Part shown: piece by piece, positions 1-8,547 of the stretch
Layout of the letters: each line of letters opens with the position of its first letter
How positions within the stretch are numbered: the stretch's first letter is position 1
Origin: Pectobacterium parmentieri
Lineage (GTDB): Bacteria; Pseudomonadota; Gammaproteobacteria; Enterobacterales; Enterobacteriaceae
Direction: 5' to 3'
DNA length: 64,000 nucleotides
Assembly: GCF_001742145.1 (NCBI RefSeq)
Contig: NZ_CP015749.1
Coordinates: forward strand, 3,162,001 to 3,226,000
Made by a program: the position numbers and the translations under genes
The notes under the pieces: model-generated
What the model was told of the DNA's origin: nothing
Databases searched by the model: none
What the model saw: the letters and a program-made list of their open reading frames with translations, nothing else

Positions 1-236
1 AACACGTTGGCATTCGTTATAAAGTCGTGATAGGCAAACTTAACATTGATAGGTAGCACATCATCAATTGAGACGGGCGTATTCATTTCAGCACGCAATC
101 CAAAATGGGCGTTGAAGGCAGAATTCGCGCAGACGACTTTACATTTTTCGTCAATCACTGCCACAGCACGCCGATCATTCTGAACTGGTTGAGAAAGCAT
201 GCCTAAAATCTCATTCCGGCCAAATATCAGACTCAT
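1..236 (-). CDS. PAS-domain protein, N-terminal part (runs off window start)
   Basis: Only the first 78 codons are present; the gene continues beyond base 1. The start is ATG at 236-234, preceded by a good ribosome site (AGAGGA, 4-5 bases upstream). The visible residues read like the beginning of a PAS sensor fold: a short helical lead, then a VAVIDEKCKVVCANSAFNAHFG stretch, where the cANsAF pattern is typical of the first PAS strands and helix. What follows the PAS domain (kinase, cyclase, LuxR or sigma-54 activator) cannot be seen. It is divergent from acs across a 900-base gap, so no functional link is claimed. Confidence 0.7.
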   Translation of the reverse strand, partial: MSLIFGRNEILGMLSQPVQNDRRAVAVIDEKCKVVCANSAFNAHFGLRAEMNTPVSIDDVLPINVKFAYHDFITNANV

Positions 237-1136
237 TGTTTCCTCTGCATCATGCTATGTAAAAAGATATCTCACAGCGCACCATGACCTCACGGCACAC
301 CATTGATAAGCAATCAACCTACCGGAAAATAAAAGGTTTCCGGACTAATAGTGTTCTTACCTACCCTAGAAAATCACCTAACGAAAAGGGTGAATTTCGC
401 TGACCGGAACCGTTTATCGGTTCTCAAGCTAGCGGGGCTAAAACACCTGCCGCCTTACTTGCGTCAGTGATGTTGGGTATATCTATGTTATTTATTTTTG
501 GAAACCGGATATTTCTGAATAAGACACAAAAATAACATTTTACTTTTCTTTTTTGTCAGCAACTCGCTGAGCGGCATCTTTACTCTTTTTAAGGAGGCCT
601 ACGGCTGTGCGATGAAGCCTACCTAGAGTGTAGATTATTCACACTTATCTGCTCGTTGATAATCGGATAAATCTACTTCATTAATAGCTACAGACAATTA
701 ACAAATAGAACAAAATCTCAACACATCGAACACACTTGACGCGCTAAATAACTGGCCTGCGTAGGAATATACTCTGAACAGGATTTTTACTATCGGCTGA
801 ATAAGCGGGATCTTTATACCTTTTGATCGTAAAGGGCGATCAAAAACTTGATAACAATAGATATAATCTATTGAAAACAATGAATTGATCGTTAATGACA
901 TTATAACAGCATAGCTAATTCTGCCGTCTTCCATATTGTGACGTATATCACTTATCACATTTTAGTTACCACAAAAAAACTGTCTGTTTTCTGAACCAAA
1001 AGACTACCTTTTAAGTAACACCCCATTGCTTTTCCTGCATTGCGTGATCAATCGCGCAAAAAAGAAACAAAGATAACGAGTTAACTACAATTAACCATTA
1101 TTTGACATAGCATTAACATGTTTAAGGAGAAGCGCT
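237..1136. other. 900-bp divergent intergenic region upstream of acs
   Basis: No convincing gene is seen. The one longer reading frame (958-698, minus strand) has no ribosome site and no family resemblance. The right part is AT-rich and holds a CRP-like site (937-952) and the acs leader. A perfect 6-bp hairpin GAACCG/CGGTTC lies at 407-423 without a U-tract. The length suits a multi-promoter control region for acs, as known in E. coli. Confidence 0.6.
937..952 (+). promoter_or_regulatory. CRP-binding site upstream of acs
   Basis: TGTGACGTATATCACT has both half-sites of the CRP consensus (TGTGA-N6-TCACA) with one mismatch. It lies 185 bases before the acs start codon. E. coli acs is CRP-activated from tandem upstream sites, so this is consistent with catabolite control of acetate scavenging. 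No clear second site was found. Confidence 0.65.
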
Positions 1137-3098
1137 ATGACACAACATAATAAACACGCCATTCCCGCCGCTATTGCGGAAAATGCACTGATTAATGCCC
1201 AGCAATACGAAAACATGTATCGGCTGTCCGTTGACGATCCCGCCACCTTTTGGGGTGAGCAGGGAAAGATCGTCGATTGGATCAAACCCTATGAAACGAT
1301 CAAGAACACCTCATTCGACCCAGGCCACATCCGTATTCGCTGGTTTGAGGACGGTACGCTTAATGTGGCAGCAAACTGTCTGGACCGCCATCTGGCCGAG
1401 CGTGGCGATCAAACCGCCATTATTTGGGAAGGCGATGACGCAACAGAAAGTAAGAAAGTTACCTATCGAGAGCTGCACCAATCTGTGTGCCGCTTCGCCA
1501 ATGTACTGAAGTCGCAGGGCGTCAAGAAAGGCGATGTCGTTGCCATTTATATGCCGATGGTGCCGGAAGCGGCTGTGGCAATGCTGGCCTGTGCCAGAAT
1601 CGGCGCGATTCACTCGGTGATCTTCGGAGGCTTCTCTCCCGAAGCTATTTCCGGGCGTATCATTGACTCCAGCGCCAAACTCGTTATCACCGCCGATGAA
1701 GGCGTTCGCGCCGGGCGTGTGATTCCGCTGAAGAAGAATATTGATGAAGCGCTAAAGAATCCGAACGTCACCACCATTTCCAGCGTTATCGTTTTCCGTC
1801 GCACGGGAAAGAACGGTGAATGGAAAGATGGGCGCGATCTGTGGTGGCACGATCTGGTTGAAAAAGCAGACGACCATTGCCCACCAGAAGAGATGAATGC
1901 GGAAGATCCGCTGTTTATCCTTTATACATCGGGTTCAACCGGCAAACCCAAAGGTGTATTGCATACCACTGGCGGCTATCTGGTTTATGCTGCACTGACC
2001 TTCAAGTATGTCTTCGACTACCATCCTGGCGACATCTACTGGTGTACGGCAGACGTTGGCTGGGTTACAGGGCATAGCTACCTGCTTTATGGCCCGCTGG
2101 CGTGTGGCGCGATTACGCTGATGTTTGAAGGCGTGCCAACCTGGCCAGATGCCAGCCGTATGGCACAAGTAGTCGATAAACATAAGGTCAACATTCTCTA
2201 TACCGCCCCTACTGCAATTCGCGCGCTGATGGCTGAAGGTGACAAGGCGATCGAGGGCACATCGCGTGAATCGCTCAGGATCATGGGGTCTGTCGGTGAG
2301 CCGATCAACCCGGAAGCCTGGGAGTGGTATTTCAACAAAATCGGCAATGGCAAATGCCCGATTGTCGATACCTGGTGGCAAACGGAAACGGGCGGCTTCA
2401 TGATCACCCCGATCCCCGGCGCGATCGAAGCAAAAGCCGGCTCCGCGACGCGTCCGTTCTTCGGTGTACAGCCTGCGCTAGTCGACAATCTCGGCAATCC
2501 ACAGGAAGGCACCAGCGAAGGCAATCTGGTGATTGTGGATTCCTGGCCGGGTCAGGCAAGGACGCTGTTTGGCGATCACGATCGCTTTGAGCAAACCTAC
2601 TTTTCCACTTTCAAAGGCATGTATTTCAGCGGCGACGGCGCGCGCCGTGACGAGGATGGCTATTACTGGATCACGGGTCGTGTTGACGACGTGCTGAACG
2701 TTTCCGGCCACCGTCTGGGAACGGCAGAAATCGAGTCTGCGCTCGTTGCCCATCCCAAGATTGCCGAAGCAGCCGTGGTTGGTATCCCGCACCATATGAA
2801 AGGGCAGGCTATTTACGCTTACATCACACTAAACCACGGCGAAGAGCCGTCCAGCGAGCTGTATACGGAAGTGCGCAACTGGGTGCGTAAGGAAATCGGC
2901 CCGATTGCTACGCCGGACATTCTGCACTGGACAGACTCCTTACCGAAAACGCGATCCGGCAAAATTATGCGTCGTATTTTGCGTAAGATCGCCGCCGGTG
3001 ACACCAGCAATCTGGGGGACACCTCAACGCTGGCCGATCCTGGCGTCGTCGAAAAACTGCTCGAAGAAAAGCAGGCCATGAGTACCGCCTCTCAATAG
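1137..3098 (+). CDS. acs: acetyl-CoA synthetase
   Basis: AMP-forming acetate:CoA ligase, which makes acetyl-CoA from acetate, ATP and CoA in the cytoplasm during growth on low acetate. Its 653 residues match the usual 652. The AMP-binding P-loop motif [11 protein letters not shown] is near residue 264, the WWQTETGG adenine-pocket motif is near 413, and the C-terminal TRSGKIMRR segment carries the catalytic lysine that is reversibly acetylated in enterobacteria (family knowledge). The ATG follows AAGGAG with ideal spacing. It is followed by yjcH and actP in the same order as in E. coli, forming an acetate uptake and activation operon. Confidence 0.97.
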   Translation: MTQHNKHAIPAAIAENALINAQQYENMYRLSVDDPATFWGEQGKIVDWIKPYETIKNTSFDPGHIRIRWFEDGTLNVAANCLDRHLAERGDQTAIIWEGDDATESKKVTYRELHQSVCRFANVLKSQGVKKGDVVAIYMPMVPEAAVAMLACARIGAIHSVIFGGFSPEAISGRIIDSSAKLVITADEGVRAGRVIPLKKNIDEALKNPNVTTISSVIVFRRTGKNGEWKDGRDLWWHDLVEKADDHCPPEEMNAEDPLFILYTSGSTGKPKGVLHTTGGYLVYAALTFKYVFDYHPGDIYWCTADVGWVTGHSYLLYGPLACGAITLMFEGVPTWPDASRMAQVVDKHKVNILYTAPTAIRALMAEGDKAIEGTSRESLRIMGSVGEPINPEAWEWYFNKIGNGKCPIVDTWWQTETGGFMITPIPGAIEAKAGSATRPFFGVQPALVDNLGNPQEGTSEGNLVIVDSWPGQARTLFGDHDRFEQTYFSTFKGMYFSGDGARRDEDGYYWITGRVDDVLNVSGHRLGTAEIESALVAHPKIAEAAVVGIPHHMKGQAIYAYITLNHGEEPSSELYTEVRNWVRKEIGPIATPDILHWTDSLPKTRSGKIMRRILRKIAAGDTSNLGDTSTLADPGVVEKLLEEKQAMSTASQ

Positions 3099-3124
3099 CT
3101 ACCTGACCCACCGCTCTCCCCATT

Positions 3125-3151
3125 CCCGTAAGCCATGACGTGGCTTGCGGG
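3125..3151 (+). other. hairpin between acs and yjcH
   Basis: CCCGTAAGCCA and TGGCTTGCGGG pair over 11 positions (one G-T) around a TGACG loop. There is no U-tract, so a processing or stability element for the acs message is more likely than a terminator. The matching E. coli gap also holds repetitive extragenic hairpins. Confidence 0.5.
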
Positions 3152-3222
3152 GATGTGGCTGGCGATAAATCAGGCGGTGACTCGCGGTAAGACTAAACCC
3201 TACAAATTACTGGAGACTTACG

Positions 3223-3534
3223 ATGAATGATGCCATTTATCAACGGATTGAAAGTAACCCCTTATTCAGAGAACTGGTCAACAAGCGACAGCGTTTTGCC
3301 GCTTTTCTTTCACTGATCATGCTAGTGCTTTATGTCGGTTTTATTCTACTGATCGCTTTTGCGCCGAGCTGGTTAGGAACCCCTATCGCGCCGGGCTCCA
3401 GCATTACCCGCGGTATTCCTATTGGGGTGGGATTGATTGCGATTTCCTTCATTCTGACAGGCGTCTATGTGTATCGCGCTAACGGTGAATTTGATCGTCT
3501 GACCAAGCAGTTACTGGATGAGGTAAAGCAATGA
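3223..3534 (+). CDS. yjcH: DUF485 inner-membrane protein YjcH
   Basis: 103-residue protein with two hydrophobic helices (about residues 25-48 and 63-85) and a conserved N-terminal motif ending in [11 protein letters not shown], as in the DUF485 family that accompanies acetate permeases. Its own role is not established; a helper function for ActP is inferred from constant linkage. The start ATG follows TGGAG by 6 bases. Its stop overlaps the actP start by four bases (ATGA), so the two are translationally coupled. Confidence 0.93.
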   Translation: MNDAIYQRIESNPLFRELVNKRQRFAAFLSLIMLVLYVGFILLIAFAPSWLGTPIAPGSSITRGIPIGVGLIAISFILTGVYVYRANGEFDRLTKQLLDEVKQ

Positions 3535-5189
3535 AAATACGCTTTATGATGCTGTTCGGACTGTTGACGCTGCCAGTGCTTGCATGGGCAGCAGAGGCAC
3601 TCACGGGGGATGTCCAGCGGCAGCCGTTGAATATTCAGGCCATCGTGATGTTTCTGCTGTTCGTCGGCGGTACGCTGTATATTACCTACTGGGCGTCGAA
3701 GAAAACCCGCTCACGTAGCGATTATTATACGGCTGGCGGAAATATCACCGGTTTCCAGAACGGGCTGGCGATTGCGGGTGACTACATGTCAGCCGCCTCC
3801 TTCCTCGGTATTTCCGCACTGGTCTATACCTCCGGCTACGACGGCCTGATCTACTCGCTCGGCTTTTTGGTCGGTTGGCCAATAATCCTGTTTCTGATCG
3901 CAGAGCGACTACGCAACCTCGGGCGTTACACCTTTGCTGACGTCGCATCATACCGTTTGCAACAGCGTCCAATCCGTAGCCTTTCCGCCTGCGGTTCTCT
4001 GGTGGTCGTGGCGTTGTATCTCATCGCACAGATGGTGGGCGCAGGGAAACTCATCGAACTGCTATTCGGTCTCAACTACCATGTGGCTGTGGTACTGGTT
4101 GGCATTCTGATGGTGATGTACGTGATGTTTGGTGGCATGCTCGCCACCACATGGGTACAGATTATTAAAGCCGTCCTGCTACTATTCGGCGCCACCTTTA
4201 TGGCCGTCATGGTAATGAAATCCGTGGGTTTCAGCTTTGATGCACTTTTCAAACAGGCGATGGCGGTTCACCCGAAAGGCGCGGCGATCATGAGCCCCGG
4301 CGGGCTGGTTTCTGACCCGATATCCGCATTGTCTCTTGGGTTGGGGCTGATGTTTGGTACGGCCGGCCTGCCGCACATTCTGATGCGTTTTTTCACCGTC
4401 AGCGATGCCAAAGAAGCCCGGAAAAGCGTGTTCTACGCCACGGGGTTTATGGGCTATTTCTACTTCCTGACCTTCATCATCGGCTTCGGAGCCATCCTGT
4501 TGGTAAGTGGCAATCCTGCGTTTAAGGACGCGACGGGCGCACTCATCGGCGGGAATAACATGGCGGCAGTGCATTTAGCTGATGCGGTCGGCGGCAACTT
4601 CTTCCTCGGCTTTATCTCCGCTGTAGCCTTCGCCACCATTCTGGCCGTCGTCGCAGGGCTGACGCTGGCAGGTGCGTCTGCCGTCTCTCACGATCTCTAT
4701 TCCAACGTGATTAAGAAAGGGAAGGCGACGGAGCGCGATGAGCTGAAAGTCTCGAAAATCACCGTACTGGTGCTGGGTGTCGTGGCGATTTCGCTCGGTA
4801 TCCTATTTGAGAACCAGAATATCGCCTTCATGGTTGGGCTGGCGTTCTCCATCGCCGCCAGTTGTAACTTTCCAATCATTATCATCTCGATGTACTGGTC
4901 GAAGCTGACGACACGCGGTGCCATGATTGGTGGCTGGGCGGGACTGCTGACTGCCGTTATTCTGATGGTGCTGGGGCCGACGATCTGGGTGAAAATACTC
5001 GGTCACGCCACACCTATTTATCCTTACGATTATCCAGCGCTATTCTCCATGCTGGTCGCATTTATTGGTATTTGGTTCTTCTCCATCACCGATCGTTCCG
5101 AGACCGGACAGCAGGAACGCGCACGCTTCCATGCACAGTTTGTCCGCTCACAAACCGGCGTCGGTGCTTCAAAAGGCAGTTCCCACTGA
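3531..5189 (+). CDS. actP: acetate/cation symporter ActP
   Basis: 552-residue member of the sodium:solute symporter family that imports acetate and short carboxylates. The first 21 residues form a cleavable-looking signal peptide ending AWAAEA, followed by about 13 membrane helices. The [18 protein letters not shown] segment near residue 60 is the family signature region. It is coupled to yjcH and encoded with acs, so uptake and activation of acetate come from one transcript. A 9-bp GC-rich hairpin follows the stop. Confidence 0.96.
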   Translation: MKIRFMMLFGLLTLPVLAWAAEALTGDVQRQPLNIQAIVMFLLFVGGTLYITYWASKKTRSRSDYYTAGGNITGFQNGLAIAGDYMSAASFLGISALVYTSGYDGLIYSLGFLVGWPIILFLIAERLRNLGRYTFADVASYRLQQRPIRSLSACGSLVVVALYLIAQMVGAGKLIELLFGLNYHVAVVLVGILMVMYVMFGGMLATTWVQIIKAVLLLFGATFMAVMVMKSVGFSFDALFKQAMAVHPKGAAIMSPGGLVSDPISALSLGLGLMFGTAGLPHILMRFFTVSDAKEARKSVFYATGFMGYFYFLTFIIGFGAILLVSGNPAFKDATGALIGGNNMAAVHLADAVGGNFFLGFISAVAFATILAVVAGLTLAGASAVSHDLYSNVIKKGKATERDELKVSKITVLVLGVVAISLGILFENQNIAFMVGLAFSIAASCNFPIIIISMYWSKLTTRGAMIGGWAGLLTAVILMVLGPTIWVKILGHATPIYPYDYPALFSMLVAFIGIWFFSITDRSETGQQERARFHAQFVRSQTGVGASKGSSH

Positions 5190-5200
5190 TACCTGCCTCT

Positions 5201-5223
5201 CTGGCCCGCATTTCGCGGGCCAG
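5201..5223 (+). terminator. hairpin after actP
   Basis: CTGGCCCGC and GCGGGCCAG form a perfect 9-bp stem with an ATTTC-type loop 12 bases after the actP stop. The following CTCTTCT is only moderately U-rich, so termination may be completed by the repeat array just downstream. Confidence 0.55.
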
Positions 5224-5237
5224 CTCTTCTCCGCAAT

Positions 5238-5427
5238 CCAACGCTTCGCGTTGTTGAAAATCGCTCCTGCGATTTTTTATCGTGGGCTATCCCTGCCCAC
5301 GCCCCTTCAGGCCAACGCTTTGCGTTGTTGAAAATCGCTCCTGCGATTTTTTATCGTGGGCTATCCCTGCCCACGCCCCTTCGGGCCAACGCTTTGCGTT
5401 GTTGAAAATCGCTCCTGCGATTTTTTG
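5238..5427. repeat. 2.6 tandem copies of a 74-bp multi-hairpin repeat
   Basis: Units begin at 5238, 5312 and 5386 and are almost identical. Each holds three small inverted repeats: AACGC/GCGTT, then AATCGC-TCCT-GCGATT followed by TTTT (an intrinsic-terminator shape), then CGTGGGC-TATCCCT-GCCCACG. The last copy is cut after the second hairpin. A solitary copy of the third hairpin lies just past the rpn stop (about 6455-6480), so the rpn gene is bracketed by this repeat. It probably stops actP transcription. Confidence 0.85.
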
Positions 5428-5516
5428 CGGGACGGATTCCCAATAGTAACCTGTAGGCTTTCCAGCGCTGCGCGATTCGCTATGGTGTCGGCATACACAT
5501 CACAGGGAAGGGTGCA

Positions 5517-6449
5517 ATGCAGCCTCACGATGCCATCTTCAAACAGTTCTTAAGCGATATTGATATCGCCAGAGATTTTCTTGCCGCTCATTTACCACCC
5601 GCTATTCAGCAACAGTGCGATTTCAGTACATTGCAGTTAGAGTCTGCATCGTTTATCGAAAACACATTACGTTCGCGTCTGTCAGACATGTTGTACTCAC
5701 TGCAAACTCGCTCTGGTTCTGGGTATATCTATTGCGTCATAGAGCATCAAAGCCGCCCCGATAAGCTCATGCCTTTCCGGTTATTACGCTATTGCCTTGA
5801 TGCGATGCAGCAGCATTTATCCCAAGGCCATCAGTCATTACCCGTGGTCATTCCACTTTTGTTCTATCACGGTAAACGTAGCCCTTATCCATATAGTTTA
5901 CAGTGGCTAGATCATTTCACCGATCCAACGCTGGCTGCACAGGTTTACCACCATGCCTTTCCCCTGATAGACCTGACCGTTATTCCAGATGAAGAGATCA
6001 AAACGCACCGTCGTGCCGCGTTGCTGGAACTCGTGCAAAAGCATATCCGCACGCGGGATATGCTGGAATTGGCACATGACATCGGGTTATTATTTGAACA
6101 CTGGAATCTGTCTTTGCCATTACGACACGCGCTGTTACTGTACGTTGCGAAAGTGGGTAATACCTCTGACATAGACAGGTTTATTGATTCAGTGGCAGAG
6201 CCCCTGTCAACGCATAAGGAGGATACAATGACCATTGCACAACAATTACACCAAAGGGGATTTGAACAAGGGATGCAGGCGGGGCTACAAGAAGGACTAC
6301 AGGAAGGGATACAAGAAGGAATGAAAACCAGCGCGTTAAATATTGCCCGCCAATTGCTGCAAAGTGAGATGGAGCAAGAGTTAGTTCAACGCGTCACACA
6401 ATTGTCCGATGAAGAGATGGCGCAACTGCTTCGCAGCGAGCAGAAGTAA
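5517..6449 (+). CDS. Rpn-family recombination-promoting nuclease (YhgA-like)
   Basis: 310 residues. The first 200 carry the PD-(D/E)XK-type core of the Rpn/transposase_31 family: HDAIFKQFLSD near the start, then SDMLYS and YIYCVIEHQSRPD, where the E-x-Q replaces the usual E-x-K nuclease motif as in this family. The C-terminal part is helical with glutamine/glycine/glutamate heptad-like repeats (GLQEGLQEGIQEG). E. coli Rpn proteins are DNA endonucleases that promote RecA-independent recombination and act in phage defence. An in-frame internal start is annotated separately. Short hairpin repeats flank the gene on both sides. Confidence 0.88.
   Translation: MQPHDAIFKQFLSDIDIARDFLAAHLPPAIQQQCDFSTLQLESASFIENTLRSRLSDMLYSLQTRSGSGYIYCVIEHQSRPDKLMPFRLLRYCLDAMQQHLSQGHQSLPVVIPLLFYHGKRSPYPYSLQWLDHFTDPTLAAQVYHHAFPLIDLTVIPDEEIKTHRRAALLELVQKHIRTRDMLELAHDIGLLFEHWNLSLPLRHALLLYVAKVGNTSDIDRFIDSVAEPLSTHKEDTMTIAQQLHQRGFEQGMQAGLQEGLQEGIQEGMKTSALNIARQLLQSEMEQELVQRVTQLSDEEMAQLLRSEQK
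6228..6449 (+). CDS. intragenic C-terminal product of the rpn gene (RpnS-like, predicted)
   Basis: Inside the rpn frame the sequence TAAGGAGG (6215-6222) lies five bases before ATG 6228, a near-perfect ribosome site better than that of the full-length start. The ATG is in frame (codon 238). It would give a 73-residue protein made only of the helical tail, starting MTIAQQLHQRGFEQG. In E. coli Rpn genes a short product from such an internal start binds and inhibits the long nuclease. The site itself is seen; translation and the inhibitor role are inferred by analogy. Confidence 0.7.
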   Translation: MTIAQQLHQRGFEQGMQAGLQEGLQEGIQEGMKTSALNIARQLLQSEMEQELVQRVTQLSDEEMAQLLRSEQK

Positions 6450-6454
6450 TTTTT

Positions 6455-6480
6455 GATCGTGGGCTATCCCTGCCCACGAC
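6455..6480. repeat. solitary copy of the CGTGGGC hairpin
   Basis: CGTGGGC-TATCCCT-GCCCACG recurs here between the convergent rpn and lyase genes. It is the same element as the third hairpin of the 74-bp units at 5238-5427. It may serve as a shared 3' end for both genes. Confidence 0.7.
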
Positions 6481-6503
6481 CCTTTACGTCACTGATACTG
6501 AGT

Positions 6504-8219
6504 TTATTCCTCGCTTAACGTCACCACGTCATACATCACGCTACCGCCTTTTAATTGCAGTGTGATGGTGTTGTTGCCGTTTTTCAGGAGACGGGATGAC
6601 ACGGGGATACGCGCAACGTGATAACGACCGCTCTGTAGCGCACCACGATAGATAGTTTTGTCGTTCTCGTAAGTCAACGTCTCCAGCGTAGTGCCGTTGA
6701 CCATGACCGCCAACTGTGGCGTGGACGGTTCACTCATGCCGCTATTGCTCGCCGCCGCCAGAGCGACATTCAGGAAATAGGTTTTCTTTTCAGGTTTTAG
6801 AGCAAAACGGATATCCCATTTTCCCGGCTTGGTCTGTGCGTAGTACCAGTCGTGCTGATAGTCGCTACGGCCAATATCGAACGTCAGATTTGCCGGAACC
6901 TCATGCTGCCAGCGGGTATTGCGCGCCTCGTTACCAAAGCGAAATTCGCTCGCCTGCCGGTTTGCCTGTCCAATCGCCCAGACAATCGGTTCAGCTTTTG
7001 GCAGTGTTATCACTGGTAGCACTTTCTTATCACCGGAAACGGACAGCGTTTGCTCTGCCAATACCCCTGGCTGCGTACCGCTGTTGGCGTACACGGTTAG
7101 ATGGTAATTGCCCGGACGGACATGAGGAATAGCAAAATTTCCCTGTGAGTCTGTCGTTGCCTGATACGAATAACCGCGGGTCTGCATATCAAACGGCTCA
7201 TCCAATGATGATGAAAGCACGACTGTGACTGGCTGCTGGCTAGCAACGCGTCCGCTAACCTGCGTGCGTTCAAACGCATAGCGGGAGTCGTTCACCCATT
7301 GGTACGGCCAACTCACCGTTTCCGTCAGCGCCTGACGCTGTGCATCCGCTAGCATCTGCTTGGTATCGCCCTGGTTAATGTAGAGCAGCCACGGTCCGTA
7401 GAATTTTTTCCAGCCCGGCGGGGCTTTCATATCCGGCGTACCAAAGTGCGAACCCGTCATATAGTTCAGAATGATCGCATCCTGATGCACCAGCAAATCC
7501 TGCTTGAGCGCATCGCCGGAGAAATACTCCCGATTGCCGTGAATCAGCCATGCCCCTACGCCGTTACCGAAAACGCCCCAGAAAGGCACGGCACGCATGT
7601 AGCCAGCGAAATCATATTTGGAATAAATGCTGCCATCAGGCAACCGCCAGGTTTCATCCTGCACCTTTGGTGAGGCCTCAAGCTCGCGATAAAGCAGCGG
7701 TTTGCCCTGACGAACGCCGCTGTAGAGGTGGTCTAACCGCGCAGGATCGAAGCGATAAACGTTACGCAGTTCACTGACGTTAACATCCTGACTTCCACTA
7801 TTTTCCGCCACCACATAGCTATAAAGCCCGCTAACGCCACGCCGCATAATCAGGTGATATTCGAGCTTTAGCAGCCCACCGCGATCGTCAATATAGGCCA
7901 CATGCGCCATGTCACGATCGTTACGCAACACCTCCACGCGCTCGGGGACGAAATCTTTGACGCCTTTAACGTAATAGTCGAGGTAAGCACTACGGGTTTT
8001 GCTCGGGTCACGTGCCGCACCGGACAAGTTGGTGACGATATTTTTACCCCCCGTCACCATGCTCACCGCGCTGCCATCCTCACCGAATGTGACTTTCAGC
8101 AAGCCATTATCCAGCACGGTATTCAAGCCCGAAACGGATAACGACACGGCATTATCCTGCGCACTATAGCCATAGGGTGCCAGCATGGCTCCCACCAACA
8201 ACAAGACAGATCGCTTCAC
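6504..8219 (-). CDS. rhiE: rhamnogalacturonate lyase (PL4), secreted
   Basis: 571-residue polysaccharide lyase that cleaves the rhamnogalacturonan I backbone of plant pectin by beta-elimination, matching the RhiE/PL4 family of soft-rot bacteria. A signal peptide (MKRSVLLLVGAMLAPYGYSA) is followed by a catalytic beta-sandwich domain to about residue 300, a middle fibronectin-III-like segment (about 310-390, containing QATTDSQGNFAIPHVRPGNYHL) and a C-terminal carbohydrate-binding-like jelly roll. Translation starts at GTG with AGAGGG upstream. It stands alone, convergent with rpn. It points to a plant-pathogenic lifestyle. Confidence 0.9.
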   Translation of the reverse strand: MKRSVLLLVGAMLAPYGYSAQDNAVSLSVSGLNTVLDNGLLKVTFGEDGSAVSMVTGGKNIVTNLSGAARDPSKTRSAYLDYYVKGVKDFVPERVEVLRNDRDMAHVAYIDDRGGLLKLEYHLIMRRGVSGLYSYVVAENSGSQDVNVSELRNVYRFDPARLDHLYSGVRQGKPLLYRELEASPKVQDETWRLPDGSIYSKYDFAGYMRAVPFWGVFGNGVGAWLIHGNREYFSGDALKQDLLVHQDAIILNYMTGSHFGTPDMKAPPGWKKFYGPWLLYINQGDTKQMLADAQRQALTETVSWPYQWVNDSRYAFERTQVSGRVASQQPVTVVLSSSLDEPFDMQTRGYSYQATTDSQGNFAIPHVRPGNYHLTVYANSGTQPGVLAEQTLSVSGDKKVLPVITLPKAEPIVWAIGQANRQASEFRFGNEARNTRWQHEVPANLTFDIGRSDYQHDWYYAQTKPGKWDIRFALKPEKKTYFLNVALAAASNSGMSEPSTPQLAVMVNGTTLETLTYENDKTIYRGALQSGRYHVARIPVSSRLLKNGNNTITLQLKGGSVMYDVVTLSEE

Positions 8220-8547
8220 AGTCAGCCCTCTTGTGTTCCACTGGTTAGACAGAAACGTTTATCGCGATGGTTCAGGCTATTACCGCTTCAATATCGAGAT
8301 ACACGGGGCTACCACGGTGTGAGGTGTCCCTACGGGAACCTCATCACCGTGTTTCCCCTAATATCCAACATTAGATGTAGCCTGATATATCTAAAAATTT
8401 CTGCCATTTTAAATAGATAGGATAGAGATATCAGGAACAACATAATCGAGGAGTTAAGCGCCCTCCTTCACGCCACTGCCAGAAAAAACAACAATCTGGC
8501 AATAGCGGGAAGAAAGTCAGGATCGACATCGCAGAAATCAAAACTAA
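8220..8547. other. intergenic region with dispersed repeat
   Basis: Upstream of the lyase gene and downstream of the M50/HlyD gene. It holds the 72-bp structured repeat at 8293-8364, which has a second copy at 62814. The remainder is AT-rich with no reading frame. A regulator site for the lyase is expected here but none was recognised with confidence. Confidence 0.6.
8293..8364. repeat. 72-bp dispersed structured repeat, copy 1
   Basis: It aligns end to end with 62814-62885 without gaps. The centre folds as GAGGT-G-TCCC-TAC-GGGA-ACCTC. In copy 2 the outer arms are GAGAT and ATCTC, a compensatory pair change that keeps the stem. Outer arms CACGGTG/CACCGTG extend the pairing. This is an intergenic hairpin family of the genome. 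Confidence 0.85.

Noticed and set aside
407..423. GAACCG/CGGTTC hairpin as a terminator
   Set aside because: Perfect stem but no U-tract and no gene ending nearby in the right direction.
698..958. 86-codon minus-strand frame in the acs upstream region
   Set aside because: No ribosome site, AT-rich random-like composition, no family resemblance, and it overlaps the CRP site region.
5238..5427. The 74-bp tandem array as a CRISPR
   Set aside because: Units are contiguous with no variable spacers and no cas genes nearby; it is a hairpin repeat.
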